Assembly (NCBI GenBank): GCA_025055595.1
Contig: JANWWU010000062.1
Coordinates: forward strand, 1 to 38,589
DNA length: 38,589 nucleotides
Direction: 5' to 3'
DNA from: Planctomycetota bacterium
Lineage (GTDB): Bacteria; Planctomycetota; UBA11346
Shown here: positions 28,199 to 36,174 of the stretch, in pieces
Layout of the letters: each line of letters opens with the position of its first letter
Numbering within the stretch: position 1 is the first letter of the stretch
Translations under genes and position numbers: made by a program
The notes under the pieces: generated by a model
What the model saw: the letters and a program-made list of their open reading frames with translations, nothing else
Database searches by the model: none
What the model was told of the DNA's origin: nothing

Positions 28199-30030
28199 GC
28201 GACCTCGGCGCCACGGAAGCGGCGGCGAGCGCCGCCGAGCCCCCGCCCGACGCGGTGGGCCGCCTGGTCGGGCGCATCGTCGCCGGCTACCGCATCGAGG
28301 CCGTCATCGGCGTCGGCGCGATGGGCACGGTGTACCGCGCGACCCAGCTATCGATGCGCCGCCCCGTCGCCCTCAAGGTCCTCGCCGAGCGCTATGCGCG
28401 GGACCCGCGCTTCGCCGCGCGTTTCCGCCGCGAGGCTCAGGCCGCCGGCCGCCTGCATCATCCGAACCTGGTGCTGGTGCACGATTCGGGGGAGGCCGAC
28501 GGCCTGCTGTACCTCAGCATGGAGCTGATCGCTGGCCGCGCGCTGTCGGCGCTGCTTGCCGAGCGCGGCCGCCTGTCGCTGAGCGAGGTGGCGAGCATCG
28601 CGCGCCAGGCCCTGGAGGGCCTGGCCTACGCCCATGAGCAGGGGGTCATCCACCGCGACATCAAGCCCGGCAACCTGCTGCTGGCCGCCGATGGCCGCCT
28701 CAAGATCACCGACCTCGGCCTGTCGCGGCTGGTCGACGACGACCCCGATCCCTTCCTGACGCGGCCGGGATCCTTCCTCGGCACCCCGCACTATGTCGCG
28801 CCCGAGCAGGCGCGCGACGCGCGCTGCGCCGATGCGCGCAGCGACCTCTATGCGCTCGGCGCCACGCTCTACCACCTGGCGTGCGGGCGTCCGCCGTTCT
28901 CCGGCGAGACCGCGATGGCGGTGCTGCTGGCGGCGCAGACCCAGCCGCTGAGCTGGCCGGAAGATGGGCCGCCGGCGCCGTGGCGCTCCTGGCTGTCGCG
29001 CCTGCTCGCGCGCGATCCCGCACAGCGCCCGGCGGACGCGCGCGCCGCGCTCGCCGAGCTCGAGCGCGTCATGACCGGGACCGTTCGCGCCGCGCCGCCC
29101 GCGCCGCGGCGTTGGCTGGCGGCCCTGGTCGCGGCGGCGGTGCTCGGCGGGGCGGCGCTGATCGTCGTCGCCGTGCTGCGCGCGCGCGAGCAGGCCCTGC
29201 GCCGCGAGGGGCTGGCGCAGGTCATCGCCGCGCGCCGCCTGTTCGAAGAGCACCGCTATCCGGCTGCGCTCGACGAGCTGCGGCGGATCGCCGAGCGCTT
29301 CCCCGATCCCGAAGTGCGCGCGGCCTGCGAGGCCGCGACCGCCCACGGCACCGCCGCCTGGGATGCCTGGGCCCTGCCGCGGGTGCAGGACCTCGAGCGC
29401 GCGGTGCAGGCCCAGCTCGCCGCCGGCCGCTACGCCGAGGCCCGCGATGCCCTGCGCGCGGTGCCCGAGACCTGGCACAGCCCCGCCGCCGAGCCGCGTC
29501 TCGATGCCCTGCAGGAGGCCTGGGAGACCGCGGTGACGCGCGAGGCCGAGCGCCGCCCCGAATCTCCCGCCCCGGAGCTCCTGCGCGAGTGGCGGGCCCG
29601 CGCCTTCGCGGTGTGGCGCCGCCTCGCTGCCGATCCCCCCTCGGCCCTGCAGGCGACCGGCGAGGGCCTGCGCTTCCTCGCCAGCGGCCAGGCCCCCCTG
29701 CCGACGCTGCCGCTCCGTCCGCGGCAGTCCGCCATCCGCCTGCGCTGGCAGGGCGGAGGCAGCGGCTTCTGGCGCCTCGCGAGCGCGCAGCAGACCGCGT
29801 TCGAGCTGACGGCCGCGGGCGCCCGCCTCGGCGAGCAGCGCCTGCAGCCCGACGCCGACGGCAGCGTCCTGCTCCACCTCGCGCCGCACCGCGATGGCCT
29901 GCGCCTCGGCGGGCGCGGCGCCGGCGGTCCGCTGACCGTGTACCTCAGCGGCCCGGCGCAGCTGTCCTGGCAGCTGGTCGATGCCCAGGTGCTGCTGCTG
30001 CCCGGGCCGGCGCCGCGCGGCGAGCGCTAG
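28195..30030 (+). CDS. Membrane Ser/Thr protein kinase 3
   Basis: This 611-residue Hanks-type kinase has IGVGAMGTVYRA, VALKVLAE, VIHRDIKPGNLLL, ITDLGLSRL (DLG instead of DFG) and YVAPEQARD in the N-terminal ~300 residues. A membrane helix around 304-325 (WLAALVAAAVLGGAALIVVAVL) is followed by ~285 extracytoplasmic residues. The first part of that region is helical and resembles TPR-like repeats (LFEEHRYPAALDELRRIAERFPDPEV; AGRYAEARDALRAVPETW). The end is beta-rich. It overlaps the Lgt-family stop by four bases, placing it last in gcvH-ispF-lgt-kinase. It converges with xylA after three bases. Confidence 0.9.
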   Translation: MSDLGATEAAASAAEPPPDAVGRLVGRIVAGYRIEAVIGVGAMGTVYRATQLSMRRPVALKVLAERYARDPRFAARFRREAQAAGRLHHPNLVLVHDSGEADGLLYLSMELIAGRALSALLAERGRLSLSEVASIARQALEGLAYAHEQGVIHRDIKPGNLLLAADGRLKITDLGLSRLVDDDPDPFLTRPGSFLGTPHYVAPEQARDARCADARSDLYALGATLYHLACGRPPFSGETAMAVLLAAQTQPLSWPEDGPPAPWRSWLSRLLARDPAQRPADARAALAELERVMTGTVRAAPPAPRRWLAALVAAAVLGGAALIVVAVLRAREQALRREGLAQVIAARRLFEEHRYPAALDELRRIAERFPDPEVRAACEAATAHGTAAWDAWALPRVQDLERAVQAQLAAGRYAEARDALRAVPETWHSPAAEPRLDALQEAWETAVTREAERRPESPAPELLREWRARAFAVWRRLAADPPSALQATGEGLRFLASGQAPLPTLPLRPRQSAIRLRWQGGGSGFWRLASAQQTAFELTAAGARLGEQRLQPDADGSVLLHLAPHRDGLRLGGRGAGGPLTVYLSGPAQLSWQLVDAQVLLLPGPAPRGER

Positions 30031-30040
30031 ATCTCAGCGC
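30024..30040. terminator. Hairpin across the kinase 3 / xylA convergent stops
   Basis: GCGCT-AGATCTC-AGCGC forms a 5-base stem with a 7-base loop and contains both stop codons. It could act as a bidirectional transcript end but has no T-run. Confidence 0.25.
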
Positions 30041-31365
30041 AGCCCGCGGTCGTAGAGGTACTGGTTGACGATGTTCTCGAACAGCTCCTCGCGGCCGCTG
30101 CGGCGCTTCGGCTCGCCTTCCTTGATCGCGTACAGCTCCGCCTCCTCGAGCGTCACCTGGCCCTTCAGGACCTTGCTGCCGAAGTCCTTCTTCCAGCCGG
30201 CATAGCGCTCGGCCAGCCACTTCGCGCGCAGGCCGTCCTTGCGCATGCGGTCGGCGATGATCAGCGCGCGCGCGAAGGTGTCCATCGCCCCGATGTGCGC
30301 GTAGAAGAGGTCCTCGAGGTCGAAGGAGCCGCGGCGCACCTTGGCGTCGAAGTTCAGGCCGCCGTACTTCAGGCCGCCCTGGTCGAGGATGATGTGCATC
30401 GCCCACACCGCGTCCTCGAGCACCGTCGGGAACTGGTCGGTGTCCCAGCCGAGCAGCGGGTTGCCGCGGTTGATGTCGAGGCTGCCGAGGCGCCCGGCCT
30501 GGCTCGCGACCATCAGCTCGTGGGCGAAGCTGTGGCCGGCGAGCGTCGCATGGTTGTTCTCGATGTTGAGGTCGACGAAGTCGATGTTGTAGCGGCTGAG
30601 GAAGCCGAGGACGGTCGCCGCGTCGTAGTCGTACTGATGGGTGCTCGGCTCCTTGGGCTTCGGCTCGATGAAGAAGCGCCCCTTGAAGCCGATCTTCTGC
30701 GCGTACTCGTGGGCCATGAACAGGAAGCGCGCGAACTGGTCGGCCTCCTGCTTCATGTCGGTGTTGTAGAGCATGCTGTAGCCCTCGCGGCCGCCCCAGA
30801 AGACGTAGCCGGTGCCGCCGAGCTCGACGGTCGCATCGAGCGCGCGCCGCACCTGGGCGCAGGCGTGCGCGAAGACCAGCGGATCGGGGCTGGTCGCGGC
30901 GCCGTGCGCGTAGCGCGGATGGCTGAAGAGGTTGGCGGTGCCCCACAGCAGGCGCACGCCCGTCTCCTTCTGCAGCTTCTTGGCGTGCTGCACCAGCGCT
31001 TCGAGGTTGGCGTTGCTCTCGCTGACCGTCGCGCCCTCGGGCGCGATGTCGCGGTCGTGGAAGCACCAGAACGGGACGCCGAGCTTGCGGAAGAACTCGA
31101 AGGCCGCATCCATCGTGTCGCGCGCGCGCTGCAGCGGATCGCTGGCGGCGTTCCACGGCCGCTCATGGGCCGGGCCGCCGAAGGGATCGGCGCCCGTGCC
31201 CTTGAAGGTGTGCCAGTAGCAGACCGCGAAGCGCAGGTGCTGCTCCATCGTTTTGCCGGCGATCTTGCGCTTGGCGTCGTACCACTTGAAGGCCATCGGG
31301 TTGTCGGAGTCGGGGCCCTCGTAGGGCACGGGCTTGGTCAGGAATGGGAAGAAGCGGTCGCTCAT
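30034..31365 (-). CDS. xylA: Xylose isomerase
   Basis: XylA interconverts xylose and xylulose (and glucose and fructose). The 443-residue length fits class II enzymes. The metal ligands are all visible: FIEPKPKEP, IENNHATLAGHSF, LDINRGNPLLGWDTDQFP and NFDAKVRR; WCFHDRDIAPEG holds the catalytic His. Two conserved spots differ from the usual form: IEANH is IENNH, and SVDANRGD is SLDINRGN, but these are not the metal ligands themselves. No xylulokinase or xylose transporter gene is adjacent. The ATG at 31365 has a GAGG site inside a hairpin directly upstream. Confidence 0.95.
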   Translation of the reverse strand: MSDRFFPFLTKPVPYEGPDSDNPMAFKWYDAKRKIAGKTMEQHLRFAVCYWHTFKGTGADPFGGPAHERPWNAASDPLQRARDTMDAAFEFFRKLGVPFWCFHDRDIAPEGATVSESNANLEALVQHAKKLQKETGVRLLWGTANLFSHPRYAHGAATSPDPLVFAHACAQVRRALDATVELGGTGYVFWGGREGYSMLYNTDMKQEADQFARFLFMAHEYAQKIGFKGRFFIEPKPKEPSTHQYDYDAATVLGFLSRYNIDFVDLNIENNHATLAGHSFAHELMVASQAGRLGSLDINRGNPLLGWDTDQFPTVLEDAVWAMHIILDQGGLKYGGLNFDAKVRRGSFDLEDLFYAHIGAMDTFARALIIADRMRKDGLRAKWLAERYAGWKKDFGSKVLKGQVTLEEAELYAIKEGEPKRRSGREELFENIVNQYLYDRGLR

Positions 31366-31401
31366 GGCATACCTCGGCTGATAAGCCAAGCAATCTATGC
31401 C
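31366..31401 (-). promoter_or_regulatory. Nested inverted repeats in the xylA leader covering the ribosome site
   Basis: Read on the minus strand, CTTGGCT-TATC-AGCCGAG (31373-31390) is a 7-base stem (one G-T pair) with a 4-base loop. Its 3' arm includes most of the GAGG ribosome site. Around it, GGCATA and TATGCC form a second, outer inverted repeat ending directly at the ATG. This segment is also clearly more AT-rich than its surroundings. It could be a translational switch or a repressor operator. Function is inferred. Confidence 0.4.
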
Positions 31402-31472
31402 GCGGGAGCGGCTCGCCAGCGGCGAGCGGCCCGCCGGCATCGCCGTGTGGCAATCAGCAGGCGGCGCCGGCC

Positions 31473-31499
31473 TTGGCGCCCTGCGCTCGCCGTTAGGGT
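31473..31499 (+). promoter_or_regulatory. Leaderless-type promoter of hisC
   Basis: TTGGCG (31473-31478) and TAGGGT (31494-31499) are 15 bases apart, and TAGGGT ends six bases before the GTG start of hisC. No Shine-Dalgarno is present. Confidence 0.4.
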
Positions 31500-31505
31500 G
31501 AGCGC

Positions 31506-32570
31506 GTGTCCGAACCTCCGCGCCCCGCACCGCGCCAGGTGCGCCCGGCGATCCGCGCGATGCGCGGCTATACGCCCGGCGAGCAGGCGATCGACTGCGT
31601 CAAGCTCAACACCAACGAGAGCGCCTGGCCGCCGAGCCCGCGCGTGCACGAGGTGCTGCGTGCGGTCGCCGACGATCACCTGCGGCTCTATCCCGACCCG
31701 CGCGCCGAGCGCCTGCGCGCCGCCGCCGCCGAGGTCTTCGGCGTTCCGGCAGAGGCGATCCTCGCCGGCAACGGCAGCGACGACTGCCTGACCATCCTCT
31801 TTCGCACGCTGCTCGACCCCGGCGACCGCGTCGCCTGCCCCTGGCCGACCTACGGCCTGTACGATGAGCTGGCGGCGATCCAGGGCGTCGCCATCGAGCA
31901 TGTCGACTGGGCGCGCGACTGGCGGCTGCCGAGCGTCCTGCCGCGCCTCGGCGCCAAGCTGCTGATCCTCGCCAACCCCAACAACCCCTCGGGCACGGTG
32001 GTGCCGGTCGCGGAGCTGCGGCGGCTCGCCGACGCCCACGACGGGATCCTGGCGGTCGACGAGGCCTATGTCGACTTCTGCCCCGGGGCCTCGCTGCTGC
32101 CCTGCCTGGCCGCGCACCCCAACCTGGTCGTCCTGCGCTCGTTCTCGAAGAGCTACGCGCTGGCCGGCGCCCGCCTCGGCCTGATGTTCGCGGCGCCGGC
32201 CTTGATCGAGCAGTGCATGAAGGTCAAGGACAGCTACAATGTCAACCGCCTGACGCAGGAGCTCGGTCTGGCCGCGCTCGCCGACCGCGAGCACCACCGC
32301 CAGCTGGTCGAGCGCACGCTCGCCGAGCGCGCGCGCCTGGAGCGCGAGCTCGCCGCCTTCGGCTGGCAGTGGCCGGAAAGCGGCGCCAACTTCCTGTTCT
32401 GCCGCGTCGGCGAGCATGCCGGCGAGCTCTATCGCGCGCTCAAGGCCCGCGGCATCCTCGTGCGCTGGTGGGATCGCCCGCAGCTGCGCGAGCACCTGCG
32501 GATCAGCGTCGGCACCCCGGCGCAGAGCGATCGCCTGCTCGCCGCCCTGCGCGCCCTGCTCGCGCCATGA
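31506..32570 (+). CDS. hisC: Histidinol-phosphate aminotransferase
   Basis: HisC is a PLP-dependent class I/II aminotransferase that makes histidinol phosphate in histidine synthesis. The 354-residue protein has VKLNTNESAWPPSP at the N terminus, GNGSDDCLTI, NPNNPSGT, AVDEAYVDF, the PLP lysine in RSFSKSYALAGARLG, and a C-terminal LRISVGTPAQSDRLL. These fit HisC well, though related aromatic or broad-specificity aminotransferases share most of them. The GTG start gives the normal N terminus. The stop overlaps dxr by four bases. No other his gene is in the window. Confidence 0.9.
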   Translation: MSEPPRPAPRQVRPAIRAMRGYTPGEQAIDCVKLNTNESAWPPSPRVHEVLRAVADDHLRLYPDPRAERLRAAAAEVFGVPAEAILAGNGSDDCLTILFRTLLDPGDRVACPWPTYGLYDELAAIQGVAIEHVDWARDWRLPSVLPRLGAKLLILANPNNPSGTVVPVAELRRLADAHDGILAVDEAYVDFCPGASLLPCLAAHPNLVVLRSFSKSYALAGARLGLMFAAPALIEQCMKVKDSYNVNRLTQELGLAALADREHHRQLVERTLAERARLERELAAFGWQWPESGANFLFCRVGEHAGELYRALKARGILVRWWDRPQLREHLRISVGTPAQSDRLLAALRALLAP

Positions 32571-33709
32571 GCGAGGTCGTCCCCGTTCCCGCGTTGTGCA
32601 TCCTCGGCGCCACCGGCTCGATCGGCGCCTCGACGCTCGATGTCGCGCAGCGCCTCGGGCTCCCGGTGTACGCCGTCACCGCCCATCGCCGGGTCGCGGA
32701 GCTGGCGGCCTGCGCGGTGCGCGCCGGGGCGCGGCTGGCGGTGATCGGCGATCCCGCGCTCTGGCCCGAGCTGCGGCGCGCCCTGGCCGGCAGCGGGGTC
32801 GCCGCCGCCGCCGGGCCGCAGGCGCTCTGCGAGGCCGCGACCGCCCCCGAGGTCGGCGCGGTGGTCGCCGCGATCGTCGGCGCCGCCGGCCTGGCGCCGA
32901 CGATCGCCGCCGCGCGCGCCGGCAAGCGCCTGTGCATCGCCAACAAGGAGCCGCTGGTGATGGCCGGGCCGCTGGTGCTCGCCGCGGCGCGCGCCGGCGG
33001 GGCGCAGATCGTGCCGGTCGACTCCGAACACTCGGCGATCTTCCAGTGCCTGGAAGGGCATCGCGTCGAGGAGGTCGCCGAGCTGATCCTGACCGCGAGC
33101 GGCGGCCCCTTCCGCACGGTCCGCGACCTGTCGGCGGTCACCGTCGAGCAGGCGCTCGTCCACCCGACCTGGAGCATGGGGCCGAAGATCACGATCGATT
33201 CGGCGACGCTGATGAACAAGTCGCTCGAGGTCATCGAGGCCCAGGTCCTGTTCGGCGTGCCGGCCGAGCGGGTGCGCGTGCTGATCCATCCGCAGAGCAT
33301 CGTCCACAGCATGGTCGCCTTCCGCGACGGCTCGGTGCTGGCGCAGCTCGGGCTGCCCGACATGCGCACGCCGATCCAGTACGCGCTGACCTGGCCGCGG
33401 CATCGCCCCGGCCCGGTGCCGGCCCCGGACTTCGCCCGCCTCGGGGCCCTGACCTTCGAAGAGCCCGACCGCCGCCGCTTCCCCTCGCTCGACCTCGCCT
33501 ACGAGGCGGCGCGCCGCGGCGGCCTGGCGCCGGCGGTGCTCAATGCCGCCAACGAGGTCGCGGTCGCCGCCTTCCTCGCCGGCCGCGTGCGCTTCCTCGA
33601 CATCTTCGCGATCGTCGAGCGCGCGCTGCGCGAGCTCGACGATGTCGCCGAGCCGAGCCTCGAGGACATTCTCGCCGCCGACGCCGCGACCCGGGCGCGC
33701 TATGCCTAG
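32567..33709 (+). CDS. dxr: 1-deoxy-D-xylulose 5-phosphate reductoisomerase
   Basis: Dxr (IspC) converts DXP to MEP with NADPH, the committed step of the MEP pathway. The 380-residue protein has the NADPH-binding LGATGSIGASTLD, IANKEPLVMAGPL, VPVDSEHSAIFQCL with the metal-binding residues, SGGPFR, HPTWSMGPKITIDSATLMNKSLEVIEA and IHPQSIVHSMV. It is an ordinary, intact family member. It overlaps hisC by four bases and the NAD kinase gene by eight. Confidence 0.96.
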   Translation: MSEVVPVPALCILGATGSIGASTLDVAQRLGLPVYAVTAHRRVAELAACAVRAGARLAVIGDPALWPELRRALAGSGVAAAAGPQALCEAATAPEVGAVVAAIVGAAGLAPTIAAARAGKRLCIANKEPLVMAGPLVLAAARAGGAQIVPVDSEHSAIFQCLEGHRVEEVAELILTASGGPFRTVRDLSAVTVEQALVHPTWSMGPKITIDSATLMNKSLEVIEAQVLFGVPAERVRVLIHPQSIVHSMVAFRDGSVLAQLGLPDMRTPIQYALTWPRHRPGPVPAPDFARLGALTFEEPDRRRFPSLDLAYEAARRGGLAPAVLNAANEVAVAAFLAGRVRFLDIFAIVERALRELDDVAEPSLEDILAADAATRARYA

Positions 33710-34550
33710 CCTCCTCTTCGTCCCCAAGGTGCCGCTCTACGAGCGGCTGAGCCCGGAGGCGATCGCCCGCCTCGATGCGACGGGAGCGATGCAGCGCGCG
33801 CAGCTCGTCGCCTCCGCCGAGCGGCAGCGGCGCGCGATCGATGCCGTCCGCGCCGCGCTGCTCGCCAGCGGCTGCGCGGTGCGCGAGCGGCGCATCGACG
33901 AGCTGCAGCCCGCCGACGCCGCGGGCATCGATCTCGTCGTCACCGCCGGCGGCGACGGCACGGTGTTCAGCGCGCACGCCCTGCTCGGCGATGTCCCCTT
34001 CCTCACCATCAACTCCGATCCCGAGGGCTCCTTCGGCCACTACACGCGCCTGACGGCGGACGGCGTCGGCGACCTGCTCGCCGCCTGGCTCGCCGGCCGC
34101 GCGCGCTGCGAGGAGCTGCCGCGCCTCGAGTGCCGGATCGGCGCGCGCAGCGTCCGCTTCCTCAACGACGCGCTGTTCACCAACCGCAACCCGGCGGCGA
34201 TGAGCCGCTATCGCCTCGACGACGGCGAGCGCTGCGAGCGCCAGCGCAGCTCCGGGGTGTGGGTGGCGACCGCCGCCGGCTCGACCGGCGGCATCCACTC
34301 GGCCGGCCTCGAGCCGCTCGCCGAGCGCGTGCCGGCCCTGCTCTTCAAGGTCCGCGAGCCCTTCCACGCCTTCGGCCGCCTGCAGGTGCTCGAAGGCCGC
34401 CAGGTGCCGCCGCGCGGCCTCGTCCTCACCGCCGTCGTGCCGGGGATGGCGGTCTACATCGATGGCCCGAACATCACGCTGCCGCTGGAGCCCGGCGAGT
34501 CCGCGGAGTTTCGCGCCGCCGCCACCCCGCTGCGCCTGCTCGTCCCCTGA
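33702..34550 (+). CDS. NAD kinase family protein, divergent
   Basis: This 282-residue protein has the NAD kinase core: VVTAGGDGTVFSAHALLG with the GGDGT ATP/NAD motif, LTINSDPEGSFGHYTR, FLNDALFTNRNP in place of the usual NE motif, and VATAAGSTGGIHSAGLEPL corresponding to TPTGSTAY. It would phosphorylate NAD to NADP. The altered NE and TGSTA motifs place it away from the E. coli type and nearer the NADK2-like branch. The ATG at 33702 overlaps the dxr stop by eight bases and avoids the track's extension into dxr. Both dxr and zwf use NADP(H), so its position is sensible. Confidence 0.82.
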   Translation: MPSLLFVPKVPLYERLSPEAIARLDATGAMQRAQLVASAERQRRAIDAVRAALLASGCAVRERRIDELQPADAAGIDLVVTAGGDGTVFSAHALLGDVPFLTINSDPEGSFGHYTRLTADGVGDLLAAWLAGRARCEELPRLECRIGARSVRFLNDALFTNRNPAAMSRYRLDDGERCERQRSSGVWVATAAGSTGGIHSAGLEPLAERVPALLFKVREPFHAFGRLQVLEGRQVPPRGLVLTAVVPGMAVYIDGPNITLPLEPGESAEFRAAATPLRLLVP

Positions 34551-34552
34551 CG

Positions 34553-34580
34553 TTGGACTGCCTGCGCGCACCGTCAGCAT
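34553..34580 (+). promoter_or_regulatory. Leaderless-type promoter of the GH3-family gene
   Basis: TTGGAC (34553-34558) and CAGCAT (34575-34580) are 16 bases apart, with six bases (CGCCGC) to the ATG. The CAGCAT-N6-ATG arrangement recurs exactly upstream of zwf. Confidence 0.4.
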
Positions 34581-34586
34581 CGCCGC

Positions 34587-36122
34587 ATGCTCGCCGGCTT
34601 CCTCGCCCGCCTCGCCCTGCCCTGGCTGCGCGGCTACGACCGCCCGACGCCGACGCCGGCGGCGATGCGCGCGGCGCAGGACCGCATCCGCGCCCGCCTG
34701 GTCGCCGAGCTCGCGCCGCTGCCGGTCGGCCGGGCGCGCGGCCTCGATCGCCTGCCGCTCGACGAGCGGCTGCCCGAGGCCTTCCGCCGCGAGGTCCCGC
34801 TCGCCACCTACGCCGACTACCTGCCGCTGCTCGAGCGCGCGGCGCGCGGCGAGGCCGATGTCCTCTTTCCCGGCAAGCCGGTGGCGCTGGCGATCACCAG
34901 CGGCACGACGAGCGCCGGCCAGGCCGGCGAGCGCTTCATCCCGCAGTCGCCGGCCCTGCTCGAGCATCACCGCGCCGGCGCCGCCGTCGCCTTCACCCGC
35001 CTCGTCGATTGGGTCGGCGCCGACCGCCTGCTGACCGGCCGCCTGCTGCTGATGGGCGGCTCCACCGATCTCAAGCGCAACGCCTTCGGCGTGCCCTACG
35101 GCGATCTCTCCGGCATCGTCGTCTCGCTGATCCCCCGCCTGCTGTGGTCGCTCTACGAGCCGGGCCGCGAGATCGCGCTGATGAGCGACTGGGAAGCCAA
35201 GCTGGCGGCGATGAGCCGGCGCGTCGCCCGCGCCGACCTGCGCCTGGCCAGCGGCATCGGCTCCTGGATGCTCGCGCTCTTCGCCGCGGTGTGCCGCGAG
35301 CGCGGCGTCGAACGGGTCCGCGATGCCTGGCCGCGGCTGGCCGCCGTCGTCCACGGCGGGCACGCGATGGAGCCGCTGATCCCGCAGTTCCAGCACCACC
35401 TGCCGAGCGACGTCTGGATGCAGGAGGTGTATCCGGCGAGCGAGGCCTTCATCGCCGTCGGCTGCAAGCCCTGGCGGCTCGGCGATGGTCGGCCCGCTGC
35501 CCTCGAGCTGCTCTGCGACCACGGCGTCCTGCTCGAGTTCTGCCCCGACAGCGATCCCCGCCCCGAGGCCTGCGTCGGGCCCGAGGCCCTGGAGCCCGGC
35601 GGCGTCTACCGCGTGATCCTGACCACGCCCGGCGGCCTGATCCGCTGGCAGATCGGCGACCTCGTGCGCGCCGAGGCTCCCGGCCTGGTGCGCTTCGCCG
35701 GCCGCATCAAGACGCGGCTCAGCCTCTTCGGCGAGCATGTCGAGGGCGATCTGCTGGCGCAGGCCCTCGCCGTCGCCTGCGCCGCGACCGGCGCGCGCAT
35801 CCGCCACAGCCATGTCGCGCCGGTGCTGCCGAGCGCCAGCGAGGGCCGCGGCGCCCACGAGTGGCTCGTACAGCCCGAGCCCGACGCCCCGCCCTTCGAT
35901 GTCGCGGCCTTCGCCGAGGCCATCGATCGGCACCTGCGCGCGCACAGCGCCGACTACGACGCCCACCGCGTCGCCCAGCTCGCCGCCCCGCGGATCACCG
36001 TCCTGCCCGATGGCGCGATCGAGCGCTGGCTGGCGAGCAAAGGCAAGCTCGGCGGCCAGCACAAGGTGCCGCAGGCCTGGGAAGACCGCACGATCGCCGA
36101 GCAGATCCTCGCTGCCCGTTGA
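34587..36122 (+). CDS. GH3 family acyl-acid amido synthetase-like protein
   Basis: This 511-residue protein matches the GH3 auxin-responsive promoter family (PF03321), adenylating enzymes of the ANL superfamily. Plant members join acyl acids such as indole-3-acetate or jasmonate to amino acids. Visible motifs are AITSGTTSAGQAGERFIP (ATP-binding P-loop), MQEVYPASEAFIAVGC, YRVILTTPGGLIRWQIGDLVR and the C-terminal GKLGGQHKVPQAWED, all in the expected order and at a normal length. Bacterial GH3 substrates are mostly unknown. It stands alone, with its own leaderless-type promoter between the NAD kinase gene and zwf, so the context gives no substrate clue. Confidence 0.87.
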   Translation: MLAGFLARLALPWLRGYDRPTPTPAAMRAAQDRIRARLVAELAPLPVGRARGLDRLPLDERLPEAFRREVPLATYADYLPLLERAARGEADVLFPGKPVALAITSGTTSAGQAGERFIPQSPALLEHHRAGAAVAFTRLVDWVGADRLLTGRLLLMGGSTDLKRNAFGVPYGDLSGIVVSLIPRLLWSLYEPGREIALMSDWEAKLAAMSRRVARADLRLASGIGSWMLALFAAVCRERGVERVRDAWPRLAAVVHGGHAMEPLIPQFQHHLPSDVWMQEVYPASEAFIAVGCKPWRLGDGRPAALELLCDHGVLLEFCPDSDPRPEACVGPEALEPGGVYRVILTTPGGLIRWQIGDLVRAEAPGLVRFAGRIKTRLSLFGEHVEGDLLAQALAVACAATGARIRHSHVAPVLPSASEGRGAHEWLVQPEPDAPPFDVAAFAEAIDRHLRAHSADYDAHRVAQLAAPRITVLPDGAIERWLASKGKLGGQHKVPQAWEDRTIAEQILAAR

Positions 36123-36141
36123 CGGGCGTCCGGCCGCAAGC

Positions 36142-36168
36142 TTGGCCCCGCGCCCCGTCGCGCAGCAT
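36142..36168 (+). promoter_or_regulatory. Leaderless-type promoter of zwf
   Basis: TTGGCC (36142-36147) and CAGCAT (36163-36168) are 15 bases apart, then six bases (GCGCGC) to the ATG. There is no Shine-Dalgarno. Confidence 0.4.
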
Positions 36169-36174
36169 GCGCGC

